Assembly: GCA_965199915.1 (NCBI GenBank)
Contig: OZ241348.1
Span: forward strand, 1,612,001-1,676,000
Direction: 5' to 3'
DNA length: 64,000 nt
Source: VXYL01 sp965199915
GTDB taxonomy: Bacteria; Pseudomonadota; Gammaproteobacteria; Pseudomonadales; Azotimanducaceae
Shown here: one piece after another, positions 52,605 to 62,121 of the stretch
Numbering within the stretch: position 1 is the first letter of the stretch
Layout: every line of letters starts with the position of its first letter
The notes under the pieces: model-generated
The model's database searches: none
Told to the model about the DNA's origin: nothing
What the model saw: only the letters and a program-made list of their open reading frames with translations
Translations under genes and position numbers: made by a program

Positions 52605-54455
52605 TCAAAGGCCATGCAACGCCCCGTGAATCTCCGCCGCCAGTCGGGGGCTGACGCCGGGCACCTTGGCGATCTCCTCGGCGCTCGCGCCTTGCATGGA
52701 AGCCACCGAGCCGAAATGCACCAGCAGTTCCCGCTTGCGGCGCGGCCCGACGCCGGCGATGCCGTCCAGCGCCGATTGGCGGCGGCGCTTCTGGCGCCGG
52801 CCGCGGTGGCCGGTGATGGCGAACCGGTGCGCCTCGTCGCGTATGTGCTGCAGCAAATGCATGGCCGGGCCGTTCGGGGGCAGCGGAATCTCGCCGTGGC
52901 CGGCCAGTATGACGCATTCCAACCCGGCCTTGCGGCTCGGCCCCTTGGCGATGCCGATCACGGCGACATCCTCCACCTGCAACTGTTCCAGCGCTTGCGC
53001 GGCGCGTTGCGCCTGCCCCAACCCGCCGTCGATGATCAGCGCGTCCGGCAGCGCGCCCTCGCCTTCCACCAGGCGCGTGTAGCGGCGGCGGATGGCCTGC
53101 TCGATGGCGCCGTAGTCGTCGCCCTTGGGAACGTCCTTGATGTTGAAGCGCCGGTAGTCCGACTTCACCGGCCCGCTGGTGTCGAACACCACGCAGGACG
53201 CCACCGTGGCCTCGCCGCTCGCGTGGCTGATGTCGAAGCACTCCAAGCGGCGCGGCAGGTCCTCCCAGCCGAGCGCCGCCTGCAGCGCGACAAAGCGCCC
53301 CATCACGCTCTTGCGGTCCGCCACCAAGGCCGCAAGGGCCAGTTCCGCGTTCTCCGCCGCCATGCGCGCCCAGCGCGCCCGCTGCCCGCGCGGACGGCAC
53401 GCCAAGTCCACCTTGCGCCCGGCGCGCTCCGCCAAGGCGCCGGCCAGCAGGTCGGCGTCCGGCAGCGGCGTGGAGGCCACCACCGCGCGCGGGATCTCGC
53501 GTTCGCCGCCCAAGTAGTATTGGGAGAGGAACGCAAACAACATTTCATTGGCGTCCGCGTCCAGCGCGTTGTGCTGGAACCAAGTGCGTTGGCCCAGCAG
53601 CCGCCCGTCGCGCACGAACAGGCCCTGCAGGCAGGCCTGCCCGGACGCCAAGGCGACGCCGAAGATGTCCGCGTCGCCGCCGGCGCCATGCACGTACTGG
53701 CTCTCCTGCATCCGCCGCAAGTGGGCGATGCGATCCCGGTGGCGGGCGGCGCGCTCGAACTCCAAGGCCGCGCTGGCGGCCTCCATTTTCACCTTGAACT
53801 CGTCGAGCACCGCGGCGCTTTTGCCTTCCAGGAACATCACCGCCAAGCGCACGTCGTCGGCGTAGCGGTCCTGCTCTATGAGGCCCACGCAGGGCGCGCT
53901 GCACCGCTTGATCTGGTATTGCAGGCAGGGCCGCGAACGGTTCTTGAAAAAGCCGTCGGCGCACGGGCGCACGCCAAAGAGCTTTTGCAGAATATTCAGG
54001 CTGTCGCGCACCGCAGCGGCGCTGGGAAACGGCCCGAAAAAACGTCCGCCCCGCTTGGCGCCCCGATGGAAGGCGAGGCGTGGATACGGATGCTCCGAAA
54101 GCTGGATGTAGGGATACGACTTGTCGTCCCGCAGCAGGATGTTGAAGCGCGGACGCTCGGCTTTGATGAGGCTTTGCTCAAGCAACAGCGCCTCGGTCTC
54201 GCTGCCGGTGACGGTGATCTGGATGTCCCGCGTTTTACCGGTGAGGGCGAGGGTCTTGGTGGAAAGGCCGGAGGCGCGGAAATAGGCCGTCACCCGCGCC
54301 TTGAGGTCGCGCGCCTTACCCACGTACAGCACCTCGCCGCCATCGCCGACCATGCGGTAGACGCCCGGCCGCTTGGGCAGGGCGGCGAGAAGGTCGGCGA
54401 AGCGAGCGTCTGCGCCTTGGGTGTCGCGGGAGCGTTCCGCGGCGGTCGCCGCCAT
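52605..54455 (-). CDS. uvrC: Excinuclease ABC subunit C
   Basis: The 616-residue protein is full length. N-terminal GIY-YIG nuclease (GVYRMVGDGGEVLYVGKARD, residues about 30-55), Cys-rich segment (PCLQYQIKRCSAPC, residue about 170), UVR motif (FERAARHRDRIAHLRRM, residue about 225), C-terminal RNase H-like nuclease (RLECFDISHASGEATVASCVVF) and tandem HhH (DGIAGVGPRRKRELLVHFGS). UvrC makes the two incisions in nucleotide excision repair with UvrA and UvrB. It is co-oriented with pgsA. Confidence 0.95.
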   Translation of the reverse strand: MAATAAERSRDTQGADARFADLLAALPKRPGVYRMVGDGGEVLYVGKARDLKARVTAYFRASGLSTKTLALTGKTRDIQITVTGSETEALLLEQSLIKAERPRFNILLRDDKSYPYIQLSEHPYPRLAFHRGAKRGGRFFGPFPSAAAVRDSLNILQKLFGVRPCADGFFKNRSRPCLQYQIKRCSAPCVGLIEQDRYADDVRLAVMFLEGKSAAVLDEFKVKMEAASAALEFERAARHRDRIAHLRRMQESQYVHGAGGDADIFGVALASGQACLQGLFVRDGRLLGQRTWFQHNALDADANEMLFAFLSQYYLGGEREIPRAVVASTPLPDADLLAGALAERAGRKVDLACRPRGQRARWARMAAENAELALAALVADRKSVMGRFVALQAALGWEDLPRRLECFDISHASGEATVASCVVFDTSGPVKSDYRRFNIKDVPKGDDYGAIEQAIRRRYTRLVEGEGALPDALIIDGGLGQAQRAAQALEQLQVEDVAVIGIAKGPSRKAGLECVILAGHGEIPLPPNGPAMHLLQHIRDEAHRFAITGHRGRRQKRRRQSALDGIAGVGPRRKRELLVHFGSVASMQGASAEEIAKVPGVSPRLAAEIHGALHGL

Positions 54456-54474
54456 TCCTACGGGCAGCCGTGCA

Positions 54475-54870
54475 TCAACGCCGGACCTTGAGCGGTATCA
54501 CGTTGTCGGCGCTGCGCCGGTAGATTTCGCGCTCGCGCCCCGGTCCGTCCAAGCCGATCTCGCCGGGCCCGAAGAGGCGCAAATCGAAGTGCTTCGCCGG
54601 GCCGTTCGCCGGCGCCAGTGTGAGCGTGTGCCCGCGCAACCACCAATCGCCCCGCTCCAGCGCCTCGCCGTCCTTCGCCTGGTAGCCGCCCGAAGCCAAG
54701 TCGCCGGTGAAGGTGAGGGAGCGCGCCCCGCCGTTGCCGCCGCCGGGTTGCCGCTCCCAGCGGCCGATCAGATTGAGCGTCCGCAACCACTCGCCGCGGG
54801 CGCGCTTGGTGGCGCGCGCCCAACGCAGCACCACCAAGGCGACCGCGCCCAAGACGACGAAGTAGAACAT
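54475..54870 (-). CDS. Small membrane-anchored protein of unknown function
   Basis: The 131-residue protein starts MFYFVVLGAVALVVLRWARA, one N-terminal transmembrane helix, followed by a soluble part with RWERQPGGG, HTLTLAPANGPAKHFDLRLF and a basic C-terminus. It overlaps the DUF503 stop by one base (TAATG). I do not recognise a family beyond a general resemblance to membrane proteins with one N-terminal helix. Orientation and overlap place it in one transcript with the DUF503 gene. Confidence 0.6.
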   Translation of the reverse strand: MFYFVVLGAVALVVLRWARATKRARGEWLRTLNLIGRWERQPGGGNGGARSLTFTGDLASGGYQAKDGEALERGDWWLRGHTLTLAPANGPAKHFDLRLFGPGEIGLDGPGREREIYRRSADNVIPLKVRR

Positions 54871-55169
54871 TAGCGCCGGGCGCCCAGCGGCAGGAACTCG
54901 CGCCCGATGTCGACGAGGATGGCGTCCACGGATTCGACCACCCAGCGTTCCACTTCGGCGAGGGAGCGCTCCACCACGCCGGCGTCGTCCGCCACCGCCA
55001 CGACCTCCCAGCGGGCGCGGCGATGGGCGTCCTGATGGGCGCTCTCGCACACGGCCATATTGCTGCTGCGGCCGAATTTGTCGCGCAGCCGCGCCAAGCG
55101 GCGGCGTTTCTCCTTCAAGGAGGCGCAGCCGGGCAAGTGGAAATCCAGAGACAGAACGCCGATGTGCAT
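54870..55169 (-). CDS. DUF503 (YlxP-like) protein
   Basis: The 99-residue protein begins MHIGVLSLDFHLPGCASLKE and continues KRRRLARLRDKF and RSSNMAVCESAHQDAHRRA, the standard DUF503 pattern of a small RNA-binding-type protein found near ribosome-maturation genes in many bacteria. Its function is not settled. It is coupled to the next gene by a one-base overlap. Confidence 0.85.
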   Translation of the reverse strand: MHIGVLSLDFHLPGCASLKEKRRRLARLRDKFGRSSNMAVCESAHQDAHRRARWEVVAVADDAGVVERSLAEVERWVVESVDAILVDIGREFLPLGARR

Positions 55170-55235
55170 TGCGCGCCGGATTATGCATCAAGACAGCCCA
55201 AACGCGACTCGTCTTTTGGCAGGCTTTGGCAGGCT

Positions 55236-57251
55236 CTACTGACGAGCGCCGAGCTTTCTAATCCGGAAACTCCGTTTGGGCCGCAGGGTCGGCAGCGCGG
55301 CCGTCTGCATCTGGTAGCCGGGCGGATCCAACGCGAAATCGCCGTAGTGCATCAGCGCCGCCAACGTCAGCATGATCTGCGCCTCGGCAAAGCCGGCGCC
55401 CAAACAGCGGTGCGCGCCGATGCCGAACGGCAGGTAGACGTCCGACTGCCGGTGTTCCGCCCGCTCCGGCAAGTAGCGGTCGATGTCGAACTTGCGCGGC
55501 TCGGGAAAGTGTTCCGGCAGCAGGTGGGTGACGCAAGTCGCCACGGCGACTTTCTCGCCGGCGGGGATGCGAAACCCCGCCACCTCGAAACTGTTGCTGG
55601 AGATGCGATACACCATCGGAATCACCGGATAGAGGCGCAGCACCTCCAGCGCCACGCGGTGGGTGACGTCGAGCCGCCCCAGATCGGCCGCCGTCGGCGT
55701 CCGCCCGCCGGCGAACAGTTCCCCGGCCTCCGCCCGCACGCGATCCGCCAGCGCCGGGTTCTTCAGCAACTCGTACAACATGAACGAGCAGGTGAGGGCG
55801 ATGGTGTCCACCCCAGCCAAGTAGGGGCCCATGCAAGCCATGAGCAAATCCGACTCCGGAAGAAACTCCGGGTCGGCGCGGTGCAGCGCCAGAACATCGT
55901 TCACCAAGTCCCCGCGGTCGGCGTGTGCGCCGCCGGGGCTGTGTTCCCGCAGAATTCGCGCATAGAGCGCTTCCACTTGCTTGCGCGCCCGCTCGAACTT
56001 GCGACGGTACAGGATCATCGGCCGCATCTTGGCGAGGCGCGTCAGCAACAGCGTGTCGAGAAACACCACCAGATCGTCCAAGTGCTTGCCCGGCGGGACG
56101 TTGGCCAAGATCGTGCCGATCTGGTCCACCACCAGACGCTGAATCGCCACTTTGCCGGCGACGGGCCGGTTGTTTGGCCACGCGTCGATGTGGCGGCGGC
56201 AGATGTCGATGGCGACATCCATGCGGCTCTCGAAACTCTTGCGGGAATAGCCCCGCGCCAACGCCTTGCGCAGCCGCCGATGCTCGGCGCCGTCCAGGCT
56301 GGTGACAACCTTCGACGCGCCAACCTCCTGCAAGAAATCGGTCCACACCTCTTGGCTGCGCAGGAACAGGCGCCCCTTGCGATGCGCTTGGCGATTCGCC
56401 TCCGATCCCGCGATGACGGTAATGCGCTGGTTGAGCAGACGCAGCTTGAACACCGGCCCGTAGCGCTGGTAGCTGCGATGAGCCAATCCGATCAGGTCCT
56501 TGGCGGCGGCCGCGGCGCTGCCAAGCACCGGCAGGCCGGCCACCTCGGGAATCGCCTTTTCCATACGCCGCGGCGGCAGCGCCGTGGCGGCAGGCACCGC
56601 CTCGCTGGCGGCGCGCACGGCGTTGGCGACCGCTTGGCCGATCAAGTCCAAACGCCGCACCACGTCGATGCGCTCGGCGCATTCCTCGCGTTCCTCGCGG
56701 GTCAGCAGGCGATCCAACAGGCCGCAAGCGGCGGCCAAGCAGATGAGCACGATGTCGCGCGGATGCGGGATGTCGTCGCTGAACAACACGCGCATGATGC
56801 GCAGGCGCACTTCCTGCTCCGCCTCGCTGGGCGTTTGCCCGTCCGTCGCCGGATAGCGCCGGGCGTGGAACACCCGGAACGTGAGCCGCAATCCGTCGGG
56901 GCTGGCGTCCGGGTCGGCCTCCAGGATGCCGGCTTCGCGCAACCGCGCCAGGGCGCGCGCTTGGATGCGTTCGGCGTCCTCGGCGAGGCGACGCACCCAG
57001 AACTCGGCGCTGCGCTGCTCGGTGTTCGCGGCGATGGCCGTCAAGGCCGGATCCAACAGGTCGTCGTCGAGCGGCGTCTCGTCCACCAGCGCCAAATGGC
57101 GCACATCGGTGTCGATGCGGCCGAGCAACGCCAAGTCCATCAGCAAAGCGCCCGCCAAGGCGTAAGCCAACTTCGCCTCCGGCGCCGCCGGCAGCTCCGC
57201 GGACTCCTCCCGGAACAGCAGGAGCATGAGTTCTTCGGCGAAACGCAACAA
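55236..57251 (-). CDS. GPP34-domain-cytochrome P450 fusion
   Basis: Residues about 5-230 form a GPP34 (Golgi phosphoprotein 3-like) domain: LLRFAEELMLLLFREE at the start, AYALAGALLMDLALLGRI and LRLRIMRVLFSD-type helices. Residues about 245-665 are a cytochrome P450: I-helix AGVDTIALTC (G-x-D-T), ExxR in ALEVLRLYP, the PERF-like FDIDRYLPERA, and heme-binding FGIGAHRCLG with the Cys ligand. Start is set at TTG 57251 because the family begins there; ATG 57227 would lose FAEEL. The soluble class-type P450 would need external ferredoxin, not found nearby. GPP34 domains bind phosphoinositide or membrane surfaces in eukaryotes, so membrane recruitment of the P450 is an idea, not a fact. Confidence 0.78.
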   Translation of the reverse strand: MLRFAEELMLLLFREESAELPAAPEAKLAYALAGALLMDLALLGRIDTDVRHLALVDETPLDDDLLDPALTAIAANTEQRSAEFWVRRLAEDAERIQARALARLREAGILEADPDASPDGLRLTFRVFHARRYPATDGQTPSEAEQEVRLRIMRVLFSDDIPHPRDIVLICLAAACGLLDRLLTREEREECAERIDVVRRLDLIGQAVANAVRAASEAVPAATALPPRRMEKAIPEVAGLPVLGSAAAAAKDLIGLAHRSYQRYGPVFKLRLLNQRITVIAGSEANRQAHRKGRLFLRSQEVWTDFLQEVGASKVVTSLDGAEHRRLRKALARGYSRKSFESRMDVAIDICRRHIDAWPNNRPVAGKVAIQRLVVDQIGTILANVPPGKHLDDLVVFLDTLLLTRLAKMRPMILYRRKFERARKQVEALYARILREHSPGGAHADRGDLVNDVLALHRADPEFLPESDLLMACMGPYLAGVDTIALTCSFMLYELLKNPALADRVRAEAGELFAGGRTPTAADLGRLDVTHRVALEVLRLYPVIPMVYRISSNSFEVAGFRIPAGEKVAVATCVTHLLPEHFPEPRKFDIDRYLPERAEHRQSDVYLPFGIGAHRCLGAGFAEAQIMLTLAALMHYGDFALDPPGYQMQTAALPTLRPKRSFRIRKLGARQ

Positions 57252-57289
57252 CGGACCAGGGCTCTTTGTTGCTTGCGAGACCTGCGAGA

Positions 57290-58394
57290 TCAGGGTTCGG
57301 CTGCGTCTTTGGGATCGGTGGGATAGCCCCAGGCGCGCACGGCGAAGGCCCAGCGCTCGTTCACCCTGTCCACCAGCGCTTGGTCGCGACGGAACGTGTT
57401 CTTGCGGTAACCGGAAAGCGCTCCGAGGTATTCGCGGATGCGTGGTTCGGCTTCGCTCCAACCGGGCAAGCCGAGTTCCCGGTAGAGGCGTTCCAGCTCC
57501 TCCACCGGATTGCTCTCCAAATCCTCGAAACGCACTTCCGCCAAGTTGCCGGGCGGAATCCGCGCGCGATCCGTCGTGTATTTCCGCAGCATCCGATCGC
57601 AATTCGCCGCCAGCAAGCGCTCCATTTCATCGTCAAAATCGTATTCGTCGAGTTGGTAGAGCGGCAGGACGATGCGACACATATTCATCAGCGAAGCGTA
57701 GACCGCATACGGATCGCGCCGAATGTGAACGAATTTCGCATTCGGGAAGAGGCGCAGCAACCGATCCACGCGCCCCATGTTGTTCGGGCTCTTCAGAACC
57801 AGTCGCCGACCTTCCGCATGCGCCGACGCTTTCAGAACCACGCGCAAGTACTCGTGGCTCCACCGCTTGGCTTCAGCCTCCGACAGCGGCCACGGGCTTG
57901 CCGCGCCTTCGTCCGGCATCATCGCGTACTGCTCGAACAGCCGCTCGGCCAGTTTCGGGAAAGACAACATGTGGACGTATGACATGTGCGAGGAATTGGC
58001 GAGCGCGATCTCCTCCTCCTGCGGCGCGTCCAAGGCCACCGCCATGTTGTCCATCGGCCGCACCACGCCCGCGCCGCCCATGCGCCGCTGCATCAAACGC
58101 TTGAGCCAACCGTCACCGACGAGCGAGAACGTGGGCGCAATCGCTTGGAAGGTGGTCAGGCAGCCGTGGTTTGGGTCTTGGACGAGCAGGTTATGCAGGG
58201 TGCGTGGTGCCGGTGCGCGCCAACCCCAGCACGAACAGCGGCGGTTCTCGCAATGTCGCGCGCGGCAGCAGACGCGAACTTGCCACGGTTTCGGCGAGAC
58301 GCAACGGCGCCGCGGCGATGGAGAGCGCCAAGATGCGCGCCAGTTTCGGCCAGAACCTGCGGGGCACGCCGCCGTTGCGGACGATCAGCCGCAC
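57290..58394 (-). pseudogene. Sulfotransferase, one frameshift
   Basis: The N-terminal frame has the PAPS-binding segment PPLFVLGLARTGTTH and then stops. The adjacent frame gives HNLLVQDPNHGC, RLVLKSPNNMGRVDRLLRLF, FVHIRRDPYAVYASL (3'-phosphate motif) and the C-terminal KNTFRRDQALVDRVNERW. One extra C in the CCC near 58190 (CACCCTGCA versus CACCTGCA) explains the break. The start is GTG 58394, or ATG 58499, which would read through a REP-like repeat. PAPS-dependent sulfotransferases sulfate small molecules or glycans. It is followed by the P450 fusion with 38 bp between, suggesting a joint lipid- or secondary-metabolite pathway. Confidence 0.75.
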
Positions 58395-58439
58395 CCAAAC
58401 CGAAGGCGGCGCGAACGTGCAGACGTGGTCGTCGAAACG

Positions 58440-58583
58440 GCGCGCCCTTTCGGGCGCGTTGGAGTTTGCTGCGCAAACTCGTGGCTCGTTCTGGTTCATT
58501 TGCTCAAGCTGGCGTGCCCTTTCGGGCGCGTTGGAGTTTGCTTCGCAAACTCGTGGCTGGTTCTGGTTCATTTGCTCAAGCTG
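58440..58583 (-). repeat. Two tandem 72-bp units with REP-like double hairpins
   Basis: Units at 58440-58511 and 58512-58583 share GCCCTTTCGGGCGCGTTGGA and GAGTTTGCTGCGCAAACTC plus GTTCTGGTTCATTTGCTCAA. The second unit includes the last codons of the MBL-hydrolase gene, so the duplication copied that gene's 3' end. The repeat family is the one found at 18.4 and 50.5 kb. Confidence 0.75.
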
Positions 58584-59509
58584 GTGTAGACGCGGTCCAC
58601 AAAGCCGAGCGACATCAATTCGGAGCCATACTTGGCGTCGAAATCCTCGGTCGGCCGCGACGCCACCGCGTCCATCAGGCCCTTGCCTTCTTCGATCAGC
58701 TTGGCGACGCGCGCCCGCACCGTTTTGAGCATGTCGATGTAGGCGGCCAGCGCATCGCCGTCGGTGACCGGCCCGTGGCCCGGAATCACCACGCCCTTGG
58801 GGCCGATCTCGTCCAGAATCGCTTGGCAAAACGCGATCATGCCGTCGATGTGGCCGCCGTTGTCCACGTCGATGTAGGGATAGCCGGCATTGTTGAACAC
58901 GTCGCCGAAATGCACCGCGTTGTGATTGCGGAAGATCACTGCGGCGTCGCCGGCGGTGTGCGCCGGGCCCACATGCACCACGTCGATTTCGTCGCCGTTG
59001 AAGTGGAAGCGGAGACGGTCTTCGAACACGATCACCGGGCGCGCGGCCGGGGGATACGCCTTCTGCATGTATTTGTAGCGCACCATGTTGAGCAGGTTGT
59101 CGCGCGCCATCATCGCCGCCGAGTTGGCGTGGGCGACGATGCGCGTGCCGGCGGGGCCGAGGGCGAGATTGCCGTCGGCGTGGTCGAAGTGCCAATGCGT
59201 GTTGATGGCGAAGTCCACGCTCTTGCCGCCGACGCCGGCGATGGCGTCGCGCACCTTGGGAATCATCTGCGGGAACATGTCGTCCACGACGAGCACGCCT
59301 TGCTCGCCCACGGACGCGGCGATGTTGCCGCCCAAGCCGAACAGCACATAAAGCCCCTCGCCGACTTTCTCCGTGGTCACTTCGGCAGTGTCGAAGTTCC
59401 AACCGAAAGCGGCCAGCAGGTCCGCCTGCGGCAGCGGCTCGTTCGGCGCCTCTTCGGCGGTTGCGACGGTGGCGGTCAACACCGCGAATGCGAGCAATGC
59501 GTTTTTCAT
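58568..59509 (-). CDS. Exported MBL-fold metallo-hydrolase
   Basis: ATG 59509 begins a signal peptide (MKNALLAFAVLTATVATAEE). The mature protein has the metallo-beta-lactamase motif THWHFDHADGN (HxHxDH), HVGPAHTAGDAAVIF, VFNNAGYPYIDVDNGGHIDG and VVIPGHGPVTDG, the remaining metal ligands. This is close to the periplasmic cyclase/SoxH-like MBL branch rather than to beta-lactamases. Substrate unknown. It is encoded directly upstream of the sulfotransferase and downstream of the acyl-CoA dehydrogenase on the same strand. Confidence 0.85.
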   Translation of the reverse strand: MKNALLAFAVLTATVATAEEAPNEPLPQADLLAAFGWNFDTAEVTTEKVGEGLYVLFGLGGNIAASVGEQGVLVVDDMFPQMIPKVRDAIAGVGGKSVDFAINTHWHFDHADGNLALGPAGTRIVAHANSAAMMARDNLLNMVRYKYMQKAYPPAARPVIVFEDRLRFHFNGDEIDVVHVGPAHTAGDAAVIFRNHNAVHFGDVFNNAGYPYIDVDNGGHIDGMIAFCQAILDEIGPKGVVIPGHGPVTDGDALAAYIDMLKTVRARVAKLIEEGKGLMDAVASRPTEDFDAKYGSELMSLGFVDRVYTSLSK

Positions 59510-59597
59510 GGCGCCTCCTATCTCTCTAAGCCTCTCCACGCCTCTCCAGCTAACCACGCTTGGGATCGCCTCGGTGGACTTGCCGCGCCACGCGCTG

Positions 59598-60773
59598 TCA
59601 ATCGGGCAAGCCGAGAATGCGCTTGGCGATGATGTTCAGCTGCACCTCGGACGTGCCGCCTTCGATGGAGTTGGCCCGCGAGCGCAGCCACTCGCGGGTG
59701 GCCGAGAGTTCCCGGCCGTCGAACTCCGCGCCTTCCCAGCCCAGCATGCGACTGCCCATGATGGAGAGCATGAGGTCGTAGCGGTTTTTGTTCTGCTCCG
59801 TGCCGTAAAGCTTGAACATTGAAGACAGGAACGTGGGTGCATGCCCGGAACGCGACTCCTCGCCGCCCCGCCGCACCGTGAGGCCAAAGGCGCGGTCCGT
59901 GATCCGGTGCGCGACGATGCGCTTGCGCAAGGCCGCGTCCGCGATCCGGCCGTTGCCGTTCTCGGCGCCGACGTAGCGGCGGGCGAGGTCCGCCAGCGGA
60001 TTGCCGCCGCCCCCGCCACCGCCGCCGCCGATGGACGTGCGCTCGTACTGCAGCAAGCGCTTGCCCACCGTCCAACCCTTGCCGAGTTCGCCGACGATGT
60101 TGCGCTTCGGCACGCGCACGTCGTCCAAGAACGTCTCGCAAAACGGCGAGGCGCCGCTGATCAGGCGAATCGGCTTCACGGTGACGCCGGGCGTCTCCAT
60201 GTCGAACAGCAGGAAGGAGATGCCCTCGTGCTTCGGGGCGTCCGGGTCCGTGCGCACCAGGCAGAACATCCAATCGGCGAAGTTCGCGCTGGAGGTCCAA
60301 ATCTTCGAGCCGTTGACGACGTATTCGTCGCCATCGAGCACGGCGCGGGTTTGCAGGCTGGCCAAGTCCGAGCCCGATCCCGGTTCGCTGTAGCCTTGGC
60401 ACCACCAGATCTCGCCGCGCACGATTTTCGGCAGGTGTTCGCGCTTCTGCTCCTCGGTGCCGAACTCCAACAGCGCCGGGCCGATCATCGAAAGCCCCAT
60501 GCCGGTGTGCGCGGGACGGGCGTTGATGCGCCGCAGCTCCTCGGCGAGGACGCCCGCCTGCTCGCGGTCAAGACCGCCGCCACCGTATTCCGTCGGCCAC
60601 ATCGGCGCGGTCCAGCCCTTCTCCGCCATGCGATCCAACCACAGTTTCGCCTCCGGGTTCGGATAGGTGGCGCGCCGGCCGCCGCCGGTGCCTTCGCCGG
60701 GCCCGGCCGGCCGTCGAATGGACGGCGGGCAGTTCTCCTCCAGCCAGTCTCGAACCTCTTCTCGGAACGCCAT
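59598..60773 (-). CDS. Acyl-CoA dehydrogenase family protein
   Basis: The 391-residue protein (ATG 60773, MAFREEVRDWLEENCP) has the ACAD signatures QGYSEPGSGSDLASLQTRA, NGSKIWTSSANFADWMF and C-terminal RANSIEGGTSEVQLNIIAKR with FAD contacts. It lacks an unambiguous catalytic Glu in the usual place by eye. A run of nine Gly (about residues 250-258) is inserted in a loop, encoded by GCC/GGC triplets. It probably oxidises a CoA thioester, and branched or aromatic substrates are possible. An open frame extends upstream of the ATG but shows no family similarity. Confidence 0.88.
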   Translation of the reverse strand: MAFREEVRDWLEENCPPSIRRPAGPGEGTGGGRRATYPNPEAKLWLDRMAEKGWTAPMWPTEYGGGGLDREQAGVLAEELRRINARPAHTGMGLSMIGPALLEFGTEEQKREHLPKIVRGEIWWCQGYSEPGSGSDLASLQTRAVLDGDEYVVNGSKIWTSSANFADWMFCLVRTDPDAPKHEGISFLLFDMETPGVTVKPIRLISGASPFCETFLDDVRVPKRNIVGELGKGWTVGKRLLQYERTSIGGGGGGGGGNPLADLARRYVGAENGNGRIADAALRKRIVAHRITDRAFGLTVRRGGEESRSGHAPTFLSSMFKLYGTEQNKNRYDLMLSIMGSRMLGWEGAEFDGRELSATREWLRSRANSIEGGTSEVQLNIIAKRILGLPD

Positions 60774-60948
60774 CGATCCCCCGTTGCTCACCCAAACTCG
60801 CCAAGACAGTAAACCGCCGCCACGTCGCGATCGCAAGCGATTTTTCCGCGTATGGTTGGCGACTCGGCCACTGTCTGGAGTAGGATACTTGTGTGCGGCT
60901 GGGTGAGCGGCAGCTATCCGACGCGAAGGCCACAACGGAGATTGACCT

Positions 60949-62013
60949 ATGTGCAGGCGGTTCACGCGGGTGGAGATTCGGAACTTCCGCGCCTTCCGTG
61001 GCTTGGAGGTGGACGACCTCGCTCCCGTCAACCTTTTCACGGGATGCAACAACGCCGGCAAGACCAGTTTGCTGGAGGCGCTCTTTCTGTTAAGCGGCGG
61101 CGGCAATCCTGAACTGGCGACCAACGTCAATGTTGTGCGTGGACTCGTCGGAAACGGCGTGAATCCCATGGCCGTGCTCTGGAACGAGCTGTTCACCAAC
61201 TTGGATACGGGCAAGACCATCGAAATCGCTGCCTGTCACCAGTCATTGGGCAAGTTGACGCTCGAAGTCAAGTCCGGAATCCCAAACGCGGTCGAAACCA
61301 TAGCTCCGGCACACAGCAACGACATCCCCGTTCCGGACGCCACGACCAACCTGCCGAAGGAGCGTGGCTTGTCGTTTTCATTTCGGCGCGGCAGCGAGAG
61401 ATCCGAAGGGCACATCCGACTCAAAGGCCCGGGAATCGAGGTGTCTCGGCCCGCTGCGGACGTGCCCTTCCCTGCCGCGATCCTCGTCGCCCGCAGTGGC
61501 GACGTTCATGAAGACGCGGTGCGGCTCGGCAAGCTGCGTCGCCAGAAACGCGGGGATCTCCTGCTCAACGCGCTGCGCATCGTAGAACCGAAACTGCGGA
61601 GCGTCGAGGACAACTCGGCCAGTGGCTGGCCGATGATCTGGGGCGATGTGGGTCTGTCGGAGTTGGTGCCGTTGCCTGTCATGGGCGAGGGGATGACGCG
61701 CATCGCGCGCATCGTGTTGGCGGTCTCGGCAACACCGAACGGCGTCGTGTTGATCGACGAGATAGAGAACGGTCTTCATCACTCCGCGCTGACGGATGTT
61801 TGGCAAGTGGTGGAGAAAGCTGCAAGCCAGTTCGGCACCCAAGTGTTTGCCACAACTCACAGTCTCGAGTGCGTACAGGCGGCCCATGGAGCACTGTCGC
61901 ACGAGGTGTTCCGCTTGCACCGGCTTGAGGTGGACGGCGAGGAAAACCGCTGCGTCACCTACGGCGCGGACGAGATGGTTGGCACCATAGACCACGACCT
62001 TGAGGTGCGCTGA
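60949..62013 (+). CDS. AAA/OLD-like ATPase
   Basis: The 354-residue protein starts MCRRFTRVEIRNFRAFRGLE and has Walker A GCNNAGKTSLLEALFLLSGG (residue about 33), a signature-like SELVPLPVMGEGMTRIARIV, Walker B VLIDEIENGLHHSAL and H-loop FATTHSLECVQAA. This is the ATPase half of OLD-family or AAA_15/AAA_21 systems, normally followed by a Toprim or DUF4276-type nuclease gene. No such gene follows here; the ATG at 62015 reads only 11 codons. An IS4-type remnant lies next, so the partner was probably lost by deletion. Function could be antiphage. Confidence 0.82.
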   Translation: MCRRFTRVEIRNFRAFRGLEVDDLAPVNLFTGCNNAGKTSLLEALFLLSGGGNPELATNVNVVRGLVGNGVNPMAVLWNELFTNLDTGKTIEIAACHQSLGKLTLEVKSGIPNAVETIAPAHSNDIPVPDATTNLPKERGLSFSFRRGSERSEGHIRLKGPGIEVSRPAADVPFPAAILVARSGDVHEDAVRLGKLRRQKRGDLLLNALRIVEPKLRSVEDNSASGWPMIWGDVGLSELVPLPVMGEGMTRIARIVLAVSATPNGVVLIDEIENGLHHSALTDVWQVVEKAASQFGTQVFATTHSLECVQAAHGALSHEVFRLHRLEVDGEENRCVTYGADEMVGTIDHDLEVR

Positions 62014-62121
62014 ACATGAGGTTTCACTCCCGCGGTCTCAATTTAATTTAACAAAGACCCCCTCTCGAAGATTGCAAATCCACATAACGTATTGATTAAA
62101 CGTGGCTTTCCTATTTGACGG

